From: Atribacter laminatus
GTDB lineage: Bacteria; Atribacterota; Atribacteria; Atribacterales; Atribacteraceae
Assembly (NCBI RefSeq): GCF_015775515.1
Contig: NZ_CP065383.1
Coordinates: forward strand, 2,728,001-2,792,000
Direction of reading: 5' to 3'
Length of the DNA: 64,000 nt
Made by a program: the position numbers and the translations under genes. Numbering within the stretch: the first letter of the stretch is position 1; every line of letters starts with the position of its first letter. Positions 23,433-32,670 of the stretch are shown one piece after another. The notes under the pieces are model-generated. The model was not told the DNA's origin. It saw nothing but the letters and a program-made list of their open reading frames with translations, and ran no database searches.

Positions 23433-24536
23433 ATGGCAAATGTTATTTTAAAAGAAATTGTAAAAAAGTTTGGAGATGTTCTCGCAGTTAATAAAGTAAA
23501 TCTTGAAATTAAAGATCAAGAATTTGTTGTATTGGTTGGCCCTTCTGGTTGTGGAAAAACAACAACTCTCCGTATGATCGCCGGTTTGGAAGAAATCGAT
23601 GCTGGAGAAATTTACATTGGAGATACTTTGGTCAATGATGTTCCCCCCAAAGATCGTGACATCGCAATGGTATTCCAGAATTATGCCTTATATCCTCACA
23701 TGGATGTTTATAACAATATGGCTTTTGGTTTAAAACTTCGAAAATTCCCAAAAAGTGACATCGATCAACGAGTCAAAGAGGCGGCTGAAATTCTCGGTAT
23801 TCAAGAGCTCCTCCAGAGAAAACCAAAGCAACTTTCAGGTGGTCAAAGACAGCGTGTTGCTGTTGGTCGAGCTATCGTTCGGCATCCCAAAGTATTTTTA
23901 TTTGACGAACCTCTCTCCAACTTGGATGCCAAATTAAGAGTTCAAATGAGAGCCGAACTTTCAAAACTACATGATCGATTGAAAACCACTATGATCTATG
24001 TTACTCACGACCAAATTGAAGCCATGACCATGGGTGATCGGATCGTTGTTATGCGTGATGGATTAGTCCAGCAAGTTGGAAGCCCCCTCGAACTATACAA
24101 CAAACCCATCAATAAGTTCGTCGCCGGTTTTATTGGAACTCCGTCAATGAACTTCATCGATGTTGTTTTGAAGAAAGAAGGGGATGGTCTCTATCTCGAC
24201 GGTCAATCTTTCAAGCTCAACATTCCTAATGAGTTTAAAGAAAGCCTGCTTCCTCACCTTAACCAGGAATTGACCCTTGGTATTCGACCCCAAGATCTTT
24301 TTGATAGTGAAGTGAGCAAAGAGTCGGCATCAACTGGATCGACCATAAATACTACCGTTGACGTTGTTGAACCTTTAGGTTCAGAACAAATCATTTACCT
24401 CACCACTGGACCCCATACTTTAGTAGCTGTTCTTGATATGCAAACTCGAACTGGCGTTGGTGATGACCTCAAGATTGCAGTTGATACTTCAAAAATGCAT
24501 CTTTTCAAATCAGATACTGAAATAGCAATAATTTAA
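23433..24536 (+). CDS. ABC transporter ATP-binding protein, MalK/UgpC/MsmX type
   Basis: This is the ATPase subunit of a carbohydrate-type (CUT1) importer. The 367-residue protein has Walker A GPSGCGKTT (36-44), Q-loop FQNYALYPHM, signature LSGGQRQR (134-141), Walker B VFLFDEP, H-loop VTHDQIEAMTMGDR, and a C-terminal TOBE regulatory domain from about residue 235. No permease or sugar-binding gene adjoins it. It has its own terminator and a structured leader, so it is a single-gene unit. By analogy with MsmX of Bacillus it may energise several importers, which is inference. ATG 23433 has a strong SD. Confidence 0.93.
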   Translation: MANVILKEIVKKFGDVLAVNKVNLEIKDQEFVVLVGPSGCGKTTTLRMIAGLEEIDAGEIYIGDTLVNDVPPKDRDIAMVFQNYALYPHMDVYNNMAFGLKLRKFPKSDIDQRVKEAAEILGIQELLQRKPKQLSGGQRQRVAVGRAIVRHPKVFLFDEPLSNLDAKLRVQMRAELSKLHDRLKTTMIYVTHDQIEAMTMGDRIVVMRDGLVQQVGSPLELYNKPINKFVAGFIGTPSMNFIDVVLKKEGDGLYLDGQSFKLNIPNEFKESLLPHLNQELTLGIRPQDLFDSEVSKESASTGSTINTTVDVVEPLGSEQIIYLTTGPHTLVAVLDMQTRTGVGDDLKIAVDTSKMHLFKSDTEIAII

Positions 24537-24540
24537 TCCC

Positions 24541-24570
24541 AAAGGCGTGCATTAAGCACGCCTTTTCTTA
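24541..24570 (+). terminator. Rho-independent terminator after the ABC ATPase
   Basis: A perfect 10-bp stem AAAGGCGTGC (24541-24550) and GCACGCCTTT (24556-24565) with a 5-base loop ATTAA runs into TTTTCTTAATT. It begins four bases after the stop codon. This is a textbook intrinsic terminator and isolates the ATPase gene from gapA. Confidence 0.93.
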
Positions 24571-24651
24571 ATTAATACTGCTTTCCCCACCTTCTCCTCC
24601 TGAGCATACTAGGTATCTCATGGGGTAGTTGTGTTTATATTCCTGTTTTGT

Positions 24652-24679
24652 TTGACGAGTTTTATTGATGTTGTATAAT
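24652..24679 (+). promoter_or_regulatory. Strong promoter for the gapA operon
   Basis: TTGACG (24652-24657) and a perfect TATAAT (24674-24679) are separated by 16 bases. Transcription would begin near 24686, giving a leader of about 45 bases before the gapA GTG. The preceding gene is closed by a terminator, so this should drive gapA-tpiA-secG and the genes after them. Confidence 0.85.
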
Positions 24680-24700
24680 AAGGAGTCTAATTGTTGATAA

Positions 24701-25723
<1,023 letters not shown>

Positions 25724-25735
25724 AAGGAGCCTGAT

Positions 25736-26506
25736 ATGTCACGAATTCCTATCGCAGCTGGTAATTGGAAAATGAATAAAACTGTCGAAGAAGCCTCGGA
25801 ATTTGCCGAGGCTCTTCTTGATTTATCTCCGAATACTTCAGACATTGAAGTTATTCTCTGTCCACCATTTGTTACTCTTTATCCTCTTTCCCAAAAATTA
25901 GCTCAAAAGGGTATAAAGTTAGCAGCTCAAAACTGTTATTGGGAAGCCAAAGGTGCTTTTACTGGTGAGGTTTCTATACCCATGCTTCTGGCGGCACACT
26001 GTCAGTATGTCATTTGTGGCCATTCGGAACGGCGCCATATCTTTGGTGAAACTTCTGAAGATGTTGGCAAAAAAGTTACGGCTGCCATTCACTTTGGGCT
26101 TAAACCCATCCTTTGCGTTGGCGAAACCATAGAGGAAAGAGAAGCGGGTCGCACCGAAACCATTGTTTTTGATCATCTATCAAAAGGCATTACCAACCTT
26201 AGCAAAGAAGAGGCTTTATCACTGGTTGTTGCTTATGAACCTGTCTGGGCAATTGGAACTGGAAAAGCTGCCACTCCCCAGGACGCTCATCAAGTAATTT
26301 CCTACATTCGACAGCAATTAGTCAAAAAATTCGGTGATAATACTGCCAAACAAATTCGAATACTATACGGCGGCAGTGTAACGCCCGACAATGTTTTTGA
26401 TTTCATGAAAGATCCAGATATTGATGGGTCATTGGTGGGTGGAGCCAGCTTAGATCCAACTAAATTTTACAAAATTATATTAGAAAGCTTAAGGGCTTCC
26501 CAATAG
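25736..26506 (+). CDS. tpiA: Triosephosphate isomerase
   Basis: TPI interconverts dihydroxyacetone phosphate and glyceraldehyde 3-phosphate. The 256-residue protein shows all active-site residues: Asn10 and Lys12 (AGNWKMNK), His96 (CGHSERR) and Glu168 (AYEPVWAIGTG), plus the phosphate-binding YGGSV and GGASL loops. ATG 25736 follows an SD (AAAGGAG). It lies between gapA and secG. In many bacteria pgk-tpiA-secG are adjacent, so this looks like the same block with pgk moved or lost. Confidence 0.97.
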   Translation: MSRIPIAAGNWKMNKTVEEASEFAEALLDLSPNTSDIEVILCPPFVTLYPLSQKLAQKGIKLAAQNCYWEAKGAFTGEVSIPMLLAAHCQYVICGHSERRHIFGETSEDVGKKVTAAIHFGLKPILCVGETIEEREAGRTETIVFDHLSKGITNLSKEEALSLVVAYEPVWAIGTGKAATPQDAHQVISYIRQQLVKKFGDNTAKQIRILYGGSVTPDNVFDFMKDPDIDGSLVGGASLDPTKFYKIILESLRASQ

Positions 26507-26518
26507 AGGAGAGTCGAT

Positions 26519-26743
26519 ATGCAAGCTTGGATGATTATTCAGATTTTTATTTCAGTTGGTTTAATTTTAGTGGTCATTTTTCAACCTCGGAAAGCCGGTA
26601 TGGGAGGAGGTATTTTTGGGGGAATGACCCGTGCTGATCGGAGTAGCAAGTTTAAAAACCTCCCAGTTTTGGGAAAACTAACCGTTGTTTTCGCCGTAGC
26701 CTTCATGGTGGTATCCTTAATTTTTGCCTTTCTTCTAACCTGA
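26519..26743 (+). CDS. secG: Preprotein translocase subunit SecG
   Basis: SecG is the small inner-membrane subunit of the SecYEG channel. The 74-residue protein has two hydrophobic helices (about residues 5-22 and 50-72). They are joined by the conserved loop of the family: QPRKAGMGGGIFGGMTRADRS, then KLTVVFAVAF. ATG 26519 follows an SD (AGAGGAGAG). Its position directly after tpiA is a widely conserved arrangement and supports the call despite the small size. Confidence 0.92.
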   Translation: MQAWMIIQIFISVGLILVVIFQPRKAGMGGGIFGGMTRADRSSKFKNLPVLGKLTVVFAVAFMVVSLIFAFLLT

Positions 26744-26749
26744 GAAGAG

Positions 26750-27802
26750 GTGGAAGGTCAGGTGTCGCAAAAACCTTGGGTTAATGATCTTCAGGAAGCG
26801 ATTCAATATCGTCCCGATCCAAAACGGCTGTTTTTATCGGCAACCCATGATGAGATAATACAGGGATATACAACTGACATTTATTTTGTTAGTGCACAAC
26901 AAATTCTACGCCACCTGCAGCTTGATCAAACCCCGGTCGTCGCAGAAATTTTTGCCCGGCATCCGGGGATTTTTTGTGGATTGCCCGACGTTCTTTCTCT
27001 ATTGTCACACAGCCAAGTGGAAATATGGAGCTTACAGGAAGGTGATCCCTTCGATTCAAGGGAGGTGGTTTTGAGAATAAAAGGTCCCTATTCAGAATTT
27101 GGTGTTTTCGAAACTCCTTTACTGGGAATACTTGCTCATAGTGCTGGATGGGCAACCGCAGCCCAAGAATGTAAAGAAGCGGCTGGGAAGAAGATGGTTC
27201 TCTGTTTTGGAGCTCGACATGTTCATCCCTCGGTAGCACCAGTAATGGAAAGGTCAGCTCTGATTGGAGGAGCTGATAGTGCCGCCTGCATCCTGGGAGC
27301 GAAGCTAGCCGGAAAAATTCCAGGGGGGACCATTCCTCATGCGGCAATCCTTATTTGTGGGGATACGGTGTTGTCAGCTAAAGCCTTCGACGAAAGCATA
27401 CCGAGCGAATTTCCTCGCATCATCTTAGTCGATACCTTCAAAGATGAAGCCGAAGAATCACTTCGTTTGGCTCAAATCATTGAAAATAAGTTAGAAGGAA
27501 TTCGTCTCGATACACCAGAGGAAAGGGGAGGAGTTACCTTGTCTCTGGTGAAGGAAGTTCGCGAAAGATTAAATCAAGCAGGATATCCTAATATAAAAAT
27601 TGTGGTTTCTGGTGGTATCACTCCTGAAAAAATACGTCTGTTCCATGATCATACTGATATTTTCGGTGTGGGGAGTTATATCAGTGGGCATTCTCCTATT
27701 GATATGACTATGGATATCAAAGAAGTAGCTGGCCAAAGGATTGCCAAAAGGGGAAGAATTCCCGGAATAACGAATAATCCAAGGCTAGTAAAAATTTCAT
27801 AA
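26750..27802 (+). CDS. Nicotinate phosphoribosyltransferase
   Basis: The protein belongs to the NadC/PncB fold family. It most resembles the shorter nicotinate phosphoribosyltransferases that make nicotinate mononucleotide for NAD salvage. Visible features are DEIIQGYTTDIYFVSAQQIL at the N-terminus, CFGARHVHPSVAPVMERSALIGGADS, the phosphate-loop segment VVSGGITPEKIRLF, and the final FGVGSYI. The 350-residue length fits this subgroup. The start may be GTG 26750 or GTG 26762, and the second has a better-spaced AGGTGG. It lies 6 bases after secG and shares the gapA operon, so NAD supply and an NAD-using dehydrogenase may be co-expressed. Confidence 0.85.
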   Translation: MEGQVSQKPWVNDLQEAIQYRPDPKRLFLSATHDEIIQGYTTDIYFVSAQQILRHLQLDQTPVVAEIFARHPGIFCGLPDVLSLLSHSQVEIWSLQEGDPFDSREVVLRIKGPYSEFGVFETPLLGILAHSAGWATAAQECKEAAGKKMVLCFGARHVHPSVAPVMERSALIGGADSAACILGAKLAGKIPGGTIPHAAILICGDTVLSAKAFDESIPSEFPRIILVDTFKDEAEESLRLAQIIENKLEGIRLDTPEERGGVTLSLVKEVRERLNQAGYPNIKIVVSGGITPEKIRLFHDHTDIFGVGSYISGHSPIDMTMDIKEVAGQRIAKRGRIPGITNNPRLVKIS

Positions 27803-27818
27803 TAAGGAGGCATAAAAA

Positions 27819-29657
27819 TTGAAAAAGATTTTGGTTTTGACATGGTTATTGGTTTTTGTATTGGGAATTTCGGTTGCCTTTGCCGAAATAAAAAATCCCG
27901 ATACGTATGTGTATCTCCATATTGGTGAACCGGATACCCTCGATTCCGGATATGCCTATGATAATGCCAGTGGTGAGGTATTAACCTATGTCTATGAAAA
28001 TCTCATTTCCTACGATGGAGTAAATCTCCAAAAATTTATCCCCGTTCTGTCAACCGAAGTTCCAACTGCTGAAAATGGTCTTATAAAGGATAATGGCACA
28101 ACCTACCTATTCCCAATTCGAGAGGGTGTCAAGTTTCACAACGGAAACGAACTTACTCCCGAAGATGTTGAATATTCGTTCGAGCGAAATATCCTTTTTG
28201 ATCCAGCTAACGGACCACAATGGATGATCATTGAAGCTTTGTTTAATTTCCAGACCCTTGATGATCTGGTTGCCGATAAAGTCGGAACTCCTCTTACCGA
28301 TATGGTTGATGAAAATGGAAACTTAATCAACCCCGACGATGCCAATAAATTGATAGAATTTTATCAGCAAGTTATTGATCCGGTCATTGAAGTTCAGGAC
28401 GGTTCGGTAGTGTTCCGCCTGGTGCGTCCCTTTGCACCTTTTCTTTATATTCTCCCGAAACATGCTTACTGGAGCAATATCTTCGATAAAGAAACCTGCG
28501 TTGAATGGGGTTGCTGGGATGGGAACGCTGATGGATGGTGGAAATACTATAATGTAAAAAAAGAATCTTCGCCTCTTTATGATAAAGCCAATGGTACAGG
28601 CCCTTTCAAATTTACCGAGTGGGATCGAACCCAACAGAAGGTTACCCTGGACCGTTTTGATGGATATTGGGGAGAAAAGGCCAAAATTGCCCAGATTATT
28701 GACTGGGGAATTGACGAGTGGGGCACACGACGAGCCATGTTGGAAGCCGGAGATGCCGACCAGATTTATATGCCAGCTCAGTATCTCGATCAGGTTAAAG
28801 ACTTGGATGATATTAAAATTGAAAGTGGGAAGAGAATCACCGTAACCGCTTTCCATTTTAACTGGACAGTTGATAAAACCAGTGATTTCTTAGGAAGTGG
28901 AGCCCTCGATGGGAATGGTATCCCGGCTGATTTCTTTAGTGATATCCATTGCCGCCGTGCTTTTAGCTACGCTTTCGATTATGACACCATGATCCAGGAA
29001 GTTTTATTGGGATATGGGGAGCGACCCCCATCAGTTATTCCTTCTGGCATGCTGGGATACAATCCCGATCTTCCCATGTTTGAGTTCGACCTGGCAAAAG
29101 CCGAAGAGGAATTCAAAAAAGCTTGGGACGGCAAAGTCTGGGAAAATGGTTTTAAGCTGACTTTGCTTTACAACACTGGGAATGATGCTCGACAAACCGC
29201 CTGTGAAATGTTCAAAGAAAACATTGAATCCCTCAATCCCAAATTTAAAATTGATGTACAGGGAGTTCAGTGGCCAAATTACTTGGATGCTTATAAAAGC
29301 GGCAAATTACCAGCATTTGTCATTGGCTGGATTGCCGATTATCCCGATCCCCATAACTTCATTTTCACTTATTTCCACAGCAGTGGAGTCTATGGTGGAC
29401 CCCAAGGAGAAGCCTATATTAATTTTGCTCAAGAAAATCTAAATCCGATCATTGAAGCGGCCATCTCTGAAACCGATGCAACCAAGCGGCAAAATATGTA
29501 CGAAGAAATTCAGAAAATCGCTTACGAAAATGTGTTAGGTCTTACCTTCTATCAAGAGATAGCGCTTTTCCCAATGAAAACCTGGGTCCAAGGATGGGAA
29601 TTCAATCCAATACAATCAGGCGAAGCTAATTATAATGGGGTTTATAAAGCCGAATAA
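27819..29657 (+). CDS. Peptide-type ABC transporter substrate-binding protein (SBP family 5)
   Basis: This is the extracytoplasmic receptor of a dipeptide/oligopeptide/nickel-type importer; the substrate is unknown. The TTG start at 27819 has an AAGGAGG SD. The N-terminus MKKILVLTWLLVFVLGISVAFA is a clear Sec signal with an AFA-E cleavage site and no lipobox cysteine, so the mature protein would be free in a periplasm. The family-5 signature region GVKFHNGNELTPEDVEYSFER is present at about residues 100-125. The 612-residue length is on the large side. It is followed by a strong hairpin and then two permeases and two ATPases. Confidence 0.92.
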   Translation: MKKILVLTWLLVFVLGISVAFAEIKNPDTYVYLHIGEPDTLDSGYAYDNASGEVLTYVYENLISYDGVNLQKFIPVLSTEVPTAENGLIKDNGTTYLFPIREGVKFHNGNELTPEDVEYSFERNILFDPANGPQWMIIEALFNFQTLDDLVADKVGTPLTDMVDENGNLINPDDANKLIEFYQQVIDPVIEVQDGSVVFRLVRPFAPFLYILPKHAYWSNIFDKETCVEWGCWDGNADGWWKYYNVKKESSPLYDKANGTGPFKFTEWDRTQQKVTLDRFDGYWGEKAKIAQIIDWGIDEWGTRRAMLEAGDADQIYMPAQYLDQVKDLDDIKIESGKRITVTAFHFNWTVDKTSDFLGSGALDGNGIPADFFSDIHCRRAFSYAFDYDTMIQEVLLGYGERPPSVIPSGMLGYNPDLPMFEFDLAKAEEEFKKAWDGKVWENGFKLTLLYNTGNDARQTACEMFKENIESLNPKFKIDVQGVQWPNYLDAYKSGKLPAFVIGWIADYPDPHNFIFTYFHSSGVYGGPQGEAYINFAQENLNPIIEAAISETDATKRQNMYEEIQKIAYENVLGLTFYQEIALFPMKTWVQGWEFNPIQSGEANYNGVYKAE

Positions 29658-29679
29658 ATGATTGAAGAATAATGATCGT

Positions 29680-29712
29680 ACTCCGGAGGGAATTCTATTT
29701 TCCCTCCGGAGT
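29680..29712 (+). repeat. Perfect 13-bp-stem hairpin between binding protein and permease genes
   Basis: ACTCCGGAGGGAA (29680-29692) and TTCCCTCCGGAGT (29700-29712) are exact inverse complements around a 7-base loop. The 3' arm contains GGAG (29708-29711), the likely SD of the dppB-like gene eight bases before its TTG start. The hairpin could therefore mask that SD. It could also protect the 3' end of the upstream mRNA, so that the binding protein is made in excess of the permease. No U tract follows, so it should not be a full terminator. Confidence 0.85.
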
Positions 29713-29719
29713 GGAAGGA

Positions 29720-30760
29720 TTGATAGTTTTGATATTTTATATTATACGGAGAGTCTTATTTATACCTATTACTCTTTTTGGTATTTCTCTCATCGTTTTC
29801 TCTATGATTGGCATGCTCAGTCCCTATCAGCGACTTGCCACCTTCATCAGCAGCCCTGACCGCCTAAAAAGTGAAAATGTCGATCAGCTCATTTCTATGT
29901 ACGGCCTCGATGATCCGATACCTGTTCAGTATGGAAGATGGTTTAAAAATCTGCTTCAAGGAAACCTAGGATGGTCCTATGTTGGAAAAGCTCCGGTTTT
30001 GCAAGCTTTACTCCAGCGTTTTCCCTATACCTTAGAACTGACGTTATATTCCGCCATCCCCATTATCTTGATCGGAACCTGGATGGGAGTCCTGTCGGCA
30101 CTCCATCACAACCGTACCTTGGATCATTCGCTGCGGATTTTTGCCGTGGTAGGGTGGTCCTTTCCTGATTTTGTATTTGGCCTATTCGTTCTCATGATTT
30201 TTTATAGTACTTTAGGGCTTTTCCCCCCAGGGAACTTGAGTCTCTGGGCTGAAGGTATTGTTAAATCTACCAGCTTTAGATCTTTTACCGGTATGACAAC
30301 TATTGATGCGCTTCTCAATGGAAGATTGGATGTTTTTGTAAATGCCTTACGACATCTTGTTGGTCCAGTTCTCACTCTAACCTATGTTCAATTGGCTTAC
30401 ATTCTTCGTATTACCCGATCCTCGATGCTTGATGTTCTCCAACGTGACTATGTCCGTACTGCTCGTGCCAAAGGTTTAGATGAAAGAATTGTTATTAATA
30501 AACATGCCAAAAGAAATGCCATGATACCAGTTGCTACCGTGAGTGGCCAAACTATTGTCGGATTGATGGCAGGAACGGTAATTGTCGAAGCAATATTTAA
30601 TCGGACCGGTTTAGGAAGCTTTTTAGCCTTAGCAGCTCAACAATTAGATTATGCCTCGATTATGGGTGGCGTCCTTTTTTTTGGGCTTATATTGATTATC
30701 GGGAACCTTCTGGTTGATATCTCTTATGCTTATATTGATCCTAGGGTTAGGTTGGACTAG
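29720..30760 (+). CDS. Peptide-type ABC transporter permease, DppB/OppB family
   Basis: This inner-membrane permease has about six hydrophobic helices, starting with IFYIIRRVLFIPITLFGISLIVFSMI. It carries the conserved cytoplasmic EAA-type loop near RSSMLDVLQRDYVRTARAKGLDERIVINKHAKRNAMIP. The start is uncertain. TTG 29720 (GGAG 8 bases upstream) or TTG 29729 gives the typical short N-terminus. A longer in-frame open stretch from ATG 29672 runs through the hairpin and lacks family similarity. The product is about 346 residues. It pairs with the next permease and two ATPases to form a complete importer. Confidence 0.92.
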   Translation: MIVLIFYIIRRVLFIPITLFGISLIVFSMIGMLSPYQRLATFISSPDRLKSENVDQLISMYGLDDPIPVQYGRWFKNLLQGNLGWSYVGKAPVLQALLQRFPYTLELTLYSAIPIILIGTWMGVLSALHHNRTLDHSLRIFAVVGWSFPDFVFGLFVLMIFYSTLGLFPPGNLSLWAEGIVKSTSFRSFTGMTTIDALLNGRLDVFVNALRHLVGPVLTLTYVQLAYILRITRSSMLDVLQRDYVRTARAKGLDERIVINKHAKRNAMIPVATVSGQTIVGLMAGTVIVEAIFNRTGLGSFLALAAQQLDYASIMGGVLFFGLILIIGNLLVDISYAYIDPRVRLD

Positions 30761-30764
30761 AAAA

Positions 30765-31646
30765 ATGAAGTCGGAAACCCATCGGATTATAAAGAAACTA
30801 TTTCTAAATGCTTCAGCAATTATTGGCTTTGTCCTCTTAGGAGTATTTATTGTAATAGCCATCTTTGCTCCTTTTATAGCTCCTCCTAAAGAGGGGAGAG
30901 ATCCCTATATGATGCCCATTGTCACCTGGACTTCAAGCCCTCAACCTCCTTCACCGGAACATCCATTTGGGGTAGCCGGGAAAAGGGACATTTTTTATGG
31001 AGTAATCTGGGGTACTCGAACCGCTTTTCGTGTGGGAATTATTGTCACTGTCGTTTCAACGCTCATTGGTCTGTTTATCGGATCAATAGCCGGGTATTAC
31101 GGTAAACTTTTCGATGAAATCCTCATGCGAATCACCGATATCTTTATGGCTATTCCTTTTTTAGTTGCAGCTTTGGTCTTGGCCGCTATCTTAGGAAGCG
31201 GATTAAATAAAGTTATGATTGCCATGACGATTTTCGGTTGGATGTATCCTGCTCGTTTAATCCGAGGTAACATTCTTCAAGTGAAAGAAGAACAATATAT
31301 CATGGCGGCTAAAGCACTTGGTGTAAAAGATTATTTAATCATCATTCGCCATGTCCTTCCCAATACAATTTTTCCGGTATTGATACAAGCCTCAATGCGC
31401 ATGGGTTCATTAGTTATTACAGCTGCTGCCCTCAGTTTCCTGGGAGTTGGAGCTCCACAAGGATATTCTGATTGGGGAGCACTTCTCAATTATTCTCGAA
31501 ACTGGATGTTAGGAGGACAGGGCGAAGCTCTTCTTTATTGGTACTCTACTGTCTTCCCTGGTGCAGCGATGGTTCTCTTTGTTTTATCTTGGAACTTAGT
31601 CGGGGATGCCCTTCGAGATGTATTTGATCCTCGGTTAAGGGTGTAA
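30765..31646 (+). CDS. Peptide-type ABC transporter permease, DppC/OppC family
   Basis: This is the second permease of the importer. ATG 30765, four bases after the previous stop, gives a cytoplasmic lead (MKSETHRIIKKLFLN) followed by a first membrane helix, as in DppC. A longer frame from 30714 lies inside dppB and is less likely. The roughly 293-residue protein contains the DppC-type segment GTRTAFRVGIIVTVVSTLIGLFIGSIAGYYG and the EAA-type loop EEQYIMAAKALGVKDYLIIIRHVLPN. It ends with the usual GDALRDVFDPRLRV. The SD before 30765 is weak, which suggests translational coupling to the preceding gene. Confidence 0.93.
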   Translation: MKSETHRIIKKLFLNASAIIGFVLLGVFIVIAIFAPFIAPPKEGRDPYMMPIVTWTSSPQPPSPEHPFGVAGKRDIFYGVIWGTRTAFRVGIIVTVVSTLIGLFIGSIAGYYGKLFDEILMRITDIFMAIPFLVAALVLAAILGSGLNKVMIAMTIFGWMYPARLIRGNILQVKEEQYIMAAKALGVKDYLIIIRHVLPNTIFPVLIQASMRMGSLVITAAALSFLGVGAPQGYSDWGALLNYSRNWMLGGQGEALLYWYSTVFPGAAMVLFVLSWNLVGDALRDVFDPRLRV

Positions 31647-31656
31647 GGAGTCAATT

Positions 31657-32670
31657 ATGAACACGAATGACACAATTTTGAACATAGAAAACCTCAAAGT
31701 GTATTTTTATAATGATTATGGCCAGGAACTCAAAGCTGTAGACGACATCAGTTTCCAAGTTTACAAAGGTGAAACCATTGCCTTGGTTGGTGAATCGGGA
31801 TGTGGAAAAAGTGTTACTTCTTTAGCTCTGATGCGATTGATTGATAGCAATGGAAAAATCGTTGGTGGAAAAATAAATTTTAATAATTCTGATTTACTTT
31901 TTCTATCTGAAAAACAGATGCAAAATATCCGAGGAAAAGATATTTCTATGATTTTTCAAGAACCTGCTTCAGCACTCAATCCGGTTTATACCATCGGTGA
32001 TCAAATTATTGAAGCAATCACCCTTCACCAAAAGGTCGGCCACCACGAAGCCCGAAAGCGAGCAGTAGAGATGTTTAAATTGGTAGGAATTCCTGATCCA
32101 GAAAAAAGGTTAAACGAATATCCTCATGAATTGTCAGGGGGAATGAAACAAAGAGGCATGATTGCTATGGCACTCTCTTGTCATCCCCAACTTCTCATAG
32201 CCGATGAACCAACCACTTCTTTGGATGTAACCATCCAGGCACAAATTATTGAATTAATGATCAGTCTTCAAAAACAGCTTAATATGGCAGTTATCCTCAT
32301 CACCCACGATTTAGGGATTGTCGCCAACATGGCGAAACGAATTATTGTAATGTATGCCGGAAAAATTGTTGAAGAAGGAGACCGCCACGATATTTTCAAA
32401 AATCCTTGTCATCCTTATACCATTGGTTTACTCCGTTCTATCCCTCGTTTAGATATCGAGCAGGAAAAACTCGATTCAATCCCGGGTATGGTTCCTGATC
32501 CTTCACAATTTCCCCAAGGATGCCGATTTCGAAACCGCTGTTCCTTTGAAGATGAACAATGCCTCAATCAACCAAATAAAGTTAACGTCAGTTTAAACCA
32601 TTTTGTCTATTGCCATCACTGGAAAAAAATAAACCAACATTCAATAGAAAAGTGCAAAATTGATGAATAA
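31657..32670 (+). CDS. Peptide-type ABC transporter ATPase, DppD/OppD family
   Basis: This is one of the two ATPases of the importer. The 337-residue protein has Walker A GESGCGKS, Q-loop FQEPASALNPVYTIGDQI, signature LSGGMKQR, Walker B LLIADEPTTSLDVT and H-loop ITHDLGIVANMAKR. The OppD/DppD-specific C-terminal domain has a cysteine cluster (GCRFRNRCSFEDEQC...FVYCHHW). ATG 31657 follows an SD (TAAGGAGT). The C-terminal cysteines are of the type that binds an iron-sulfur cluster in some family members. Whether they do so here is unknown. It overlaps the next ATPase gene by eight bases. Confidence 0.94.
   Translation: MNTNDTILNIENLKVYFYNDYGQELKAVDDISFQVYKGETIALVGESGCGKSVTSLALMRLIDSNGKIVGGKINFNNSDLLFLSEKQMQNIRGKDISMIFQEPASALNPVYTIGDQIIEAITLHQKVGHHEARKRAVEMFKLVGIPDPEKRLNEYPHELSGGMKQRGMIAMALSCHPQLLIADEPTTSLDVTIQAQIIELMISLQKQLNMAVILITHDLGIVANMAKRIIVMYAGKIVEEGDRHDIFKNPCHPYTIGLLRSIPRLDIEQEKLDSIPGMVPDPSQFPQGCRFRNRCSFEDEQCLNQPNKVNVSLNHFVYCHHWKKINQHSIEKCKIDE

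Noticed and set aside
24541-24570. Repeat element similar to the hairpin at 29680
   Set aside because: The stems differ in sequence, and this one has a U tract and a clear terminator layout, so they are not copies of one repeat family.
29672-29719. Longer DppB-like protein starting at ATG 29672
   Set aside because: It would translate through the perfect hairpin and add a non-conserved leader. TTG 29720 or 29729 fits the family.
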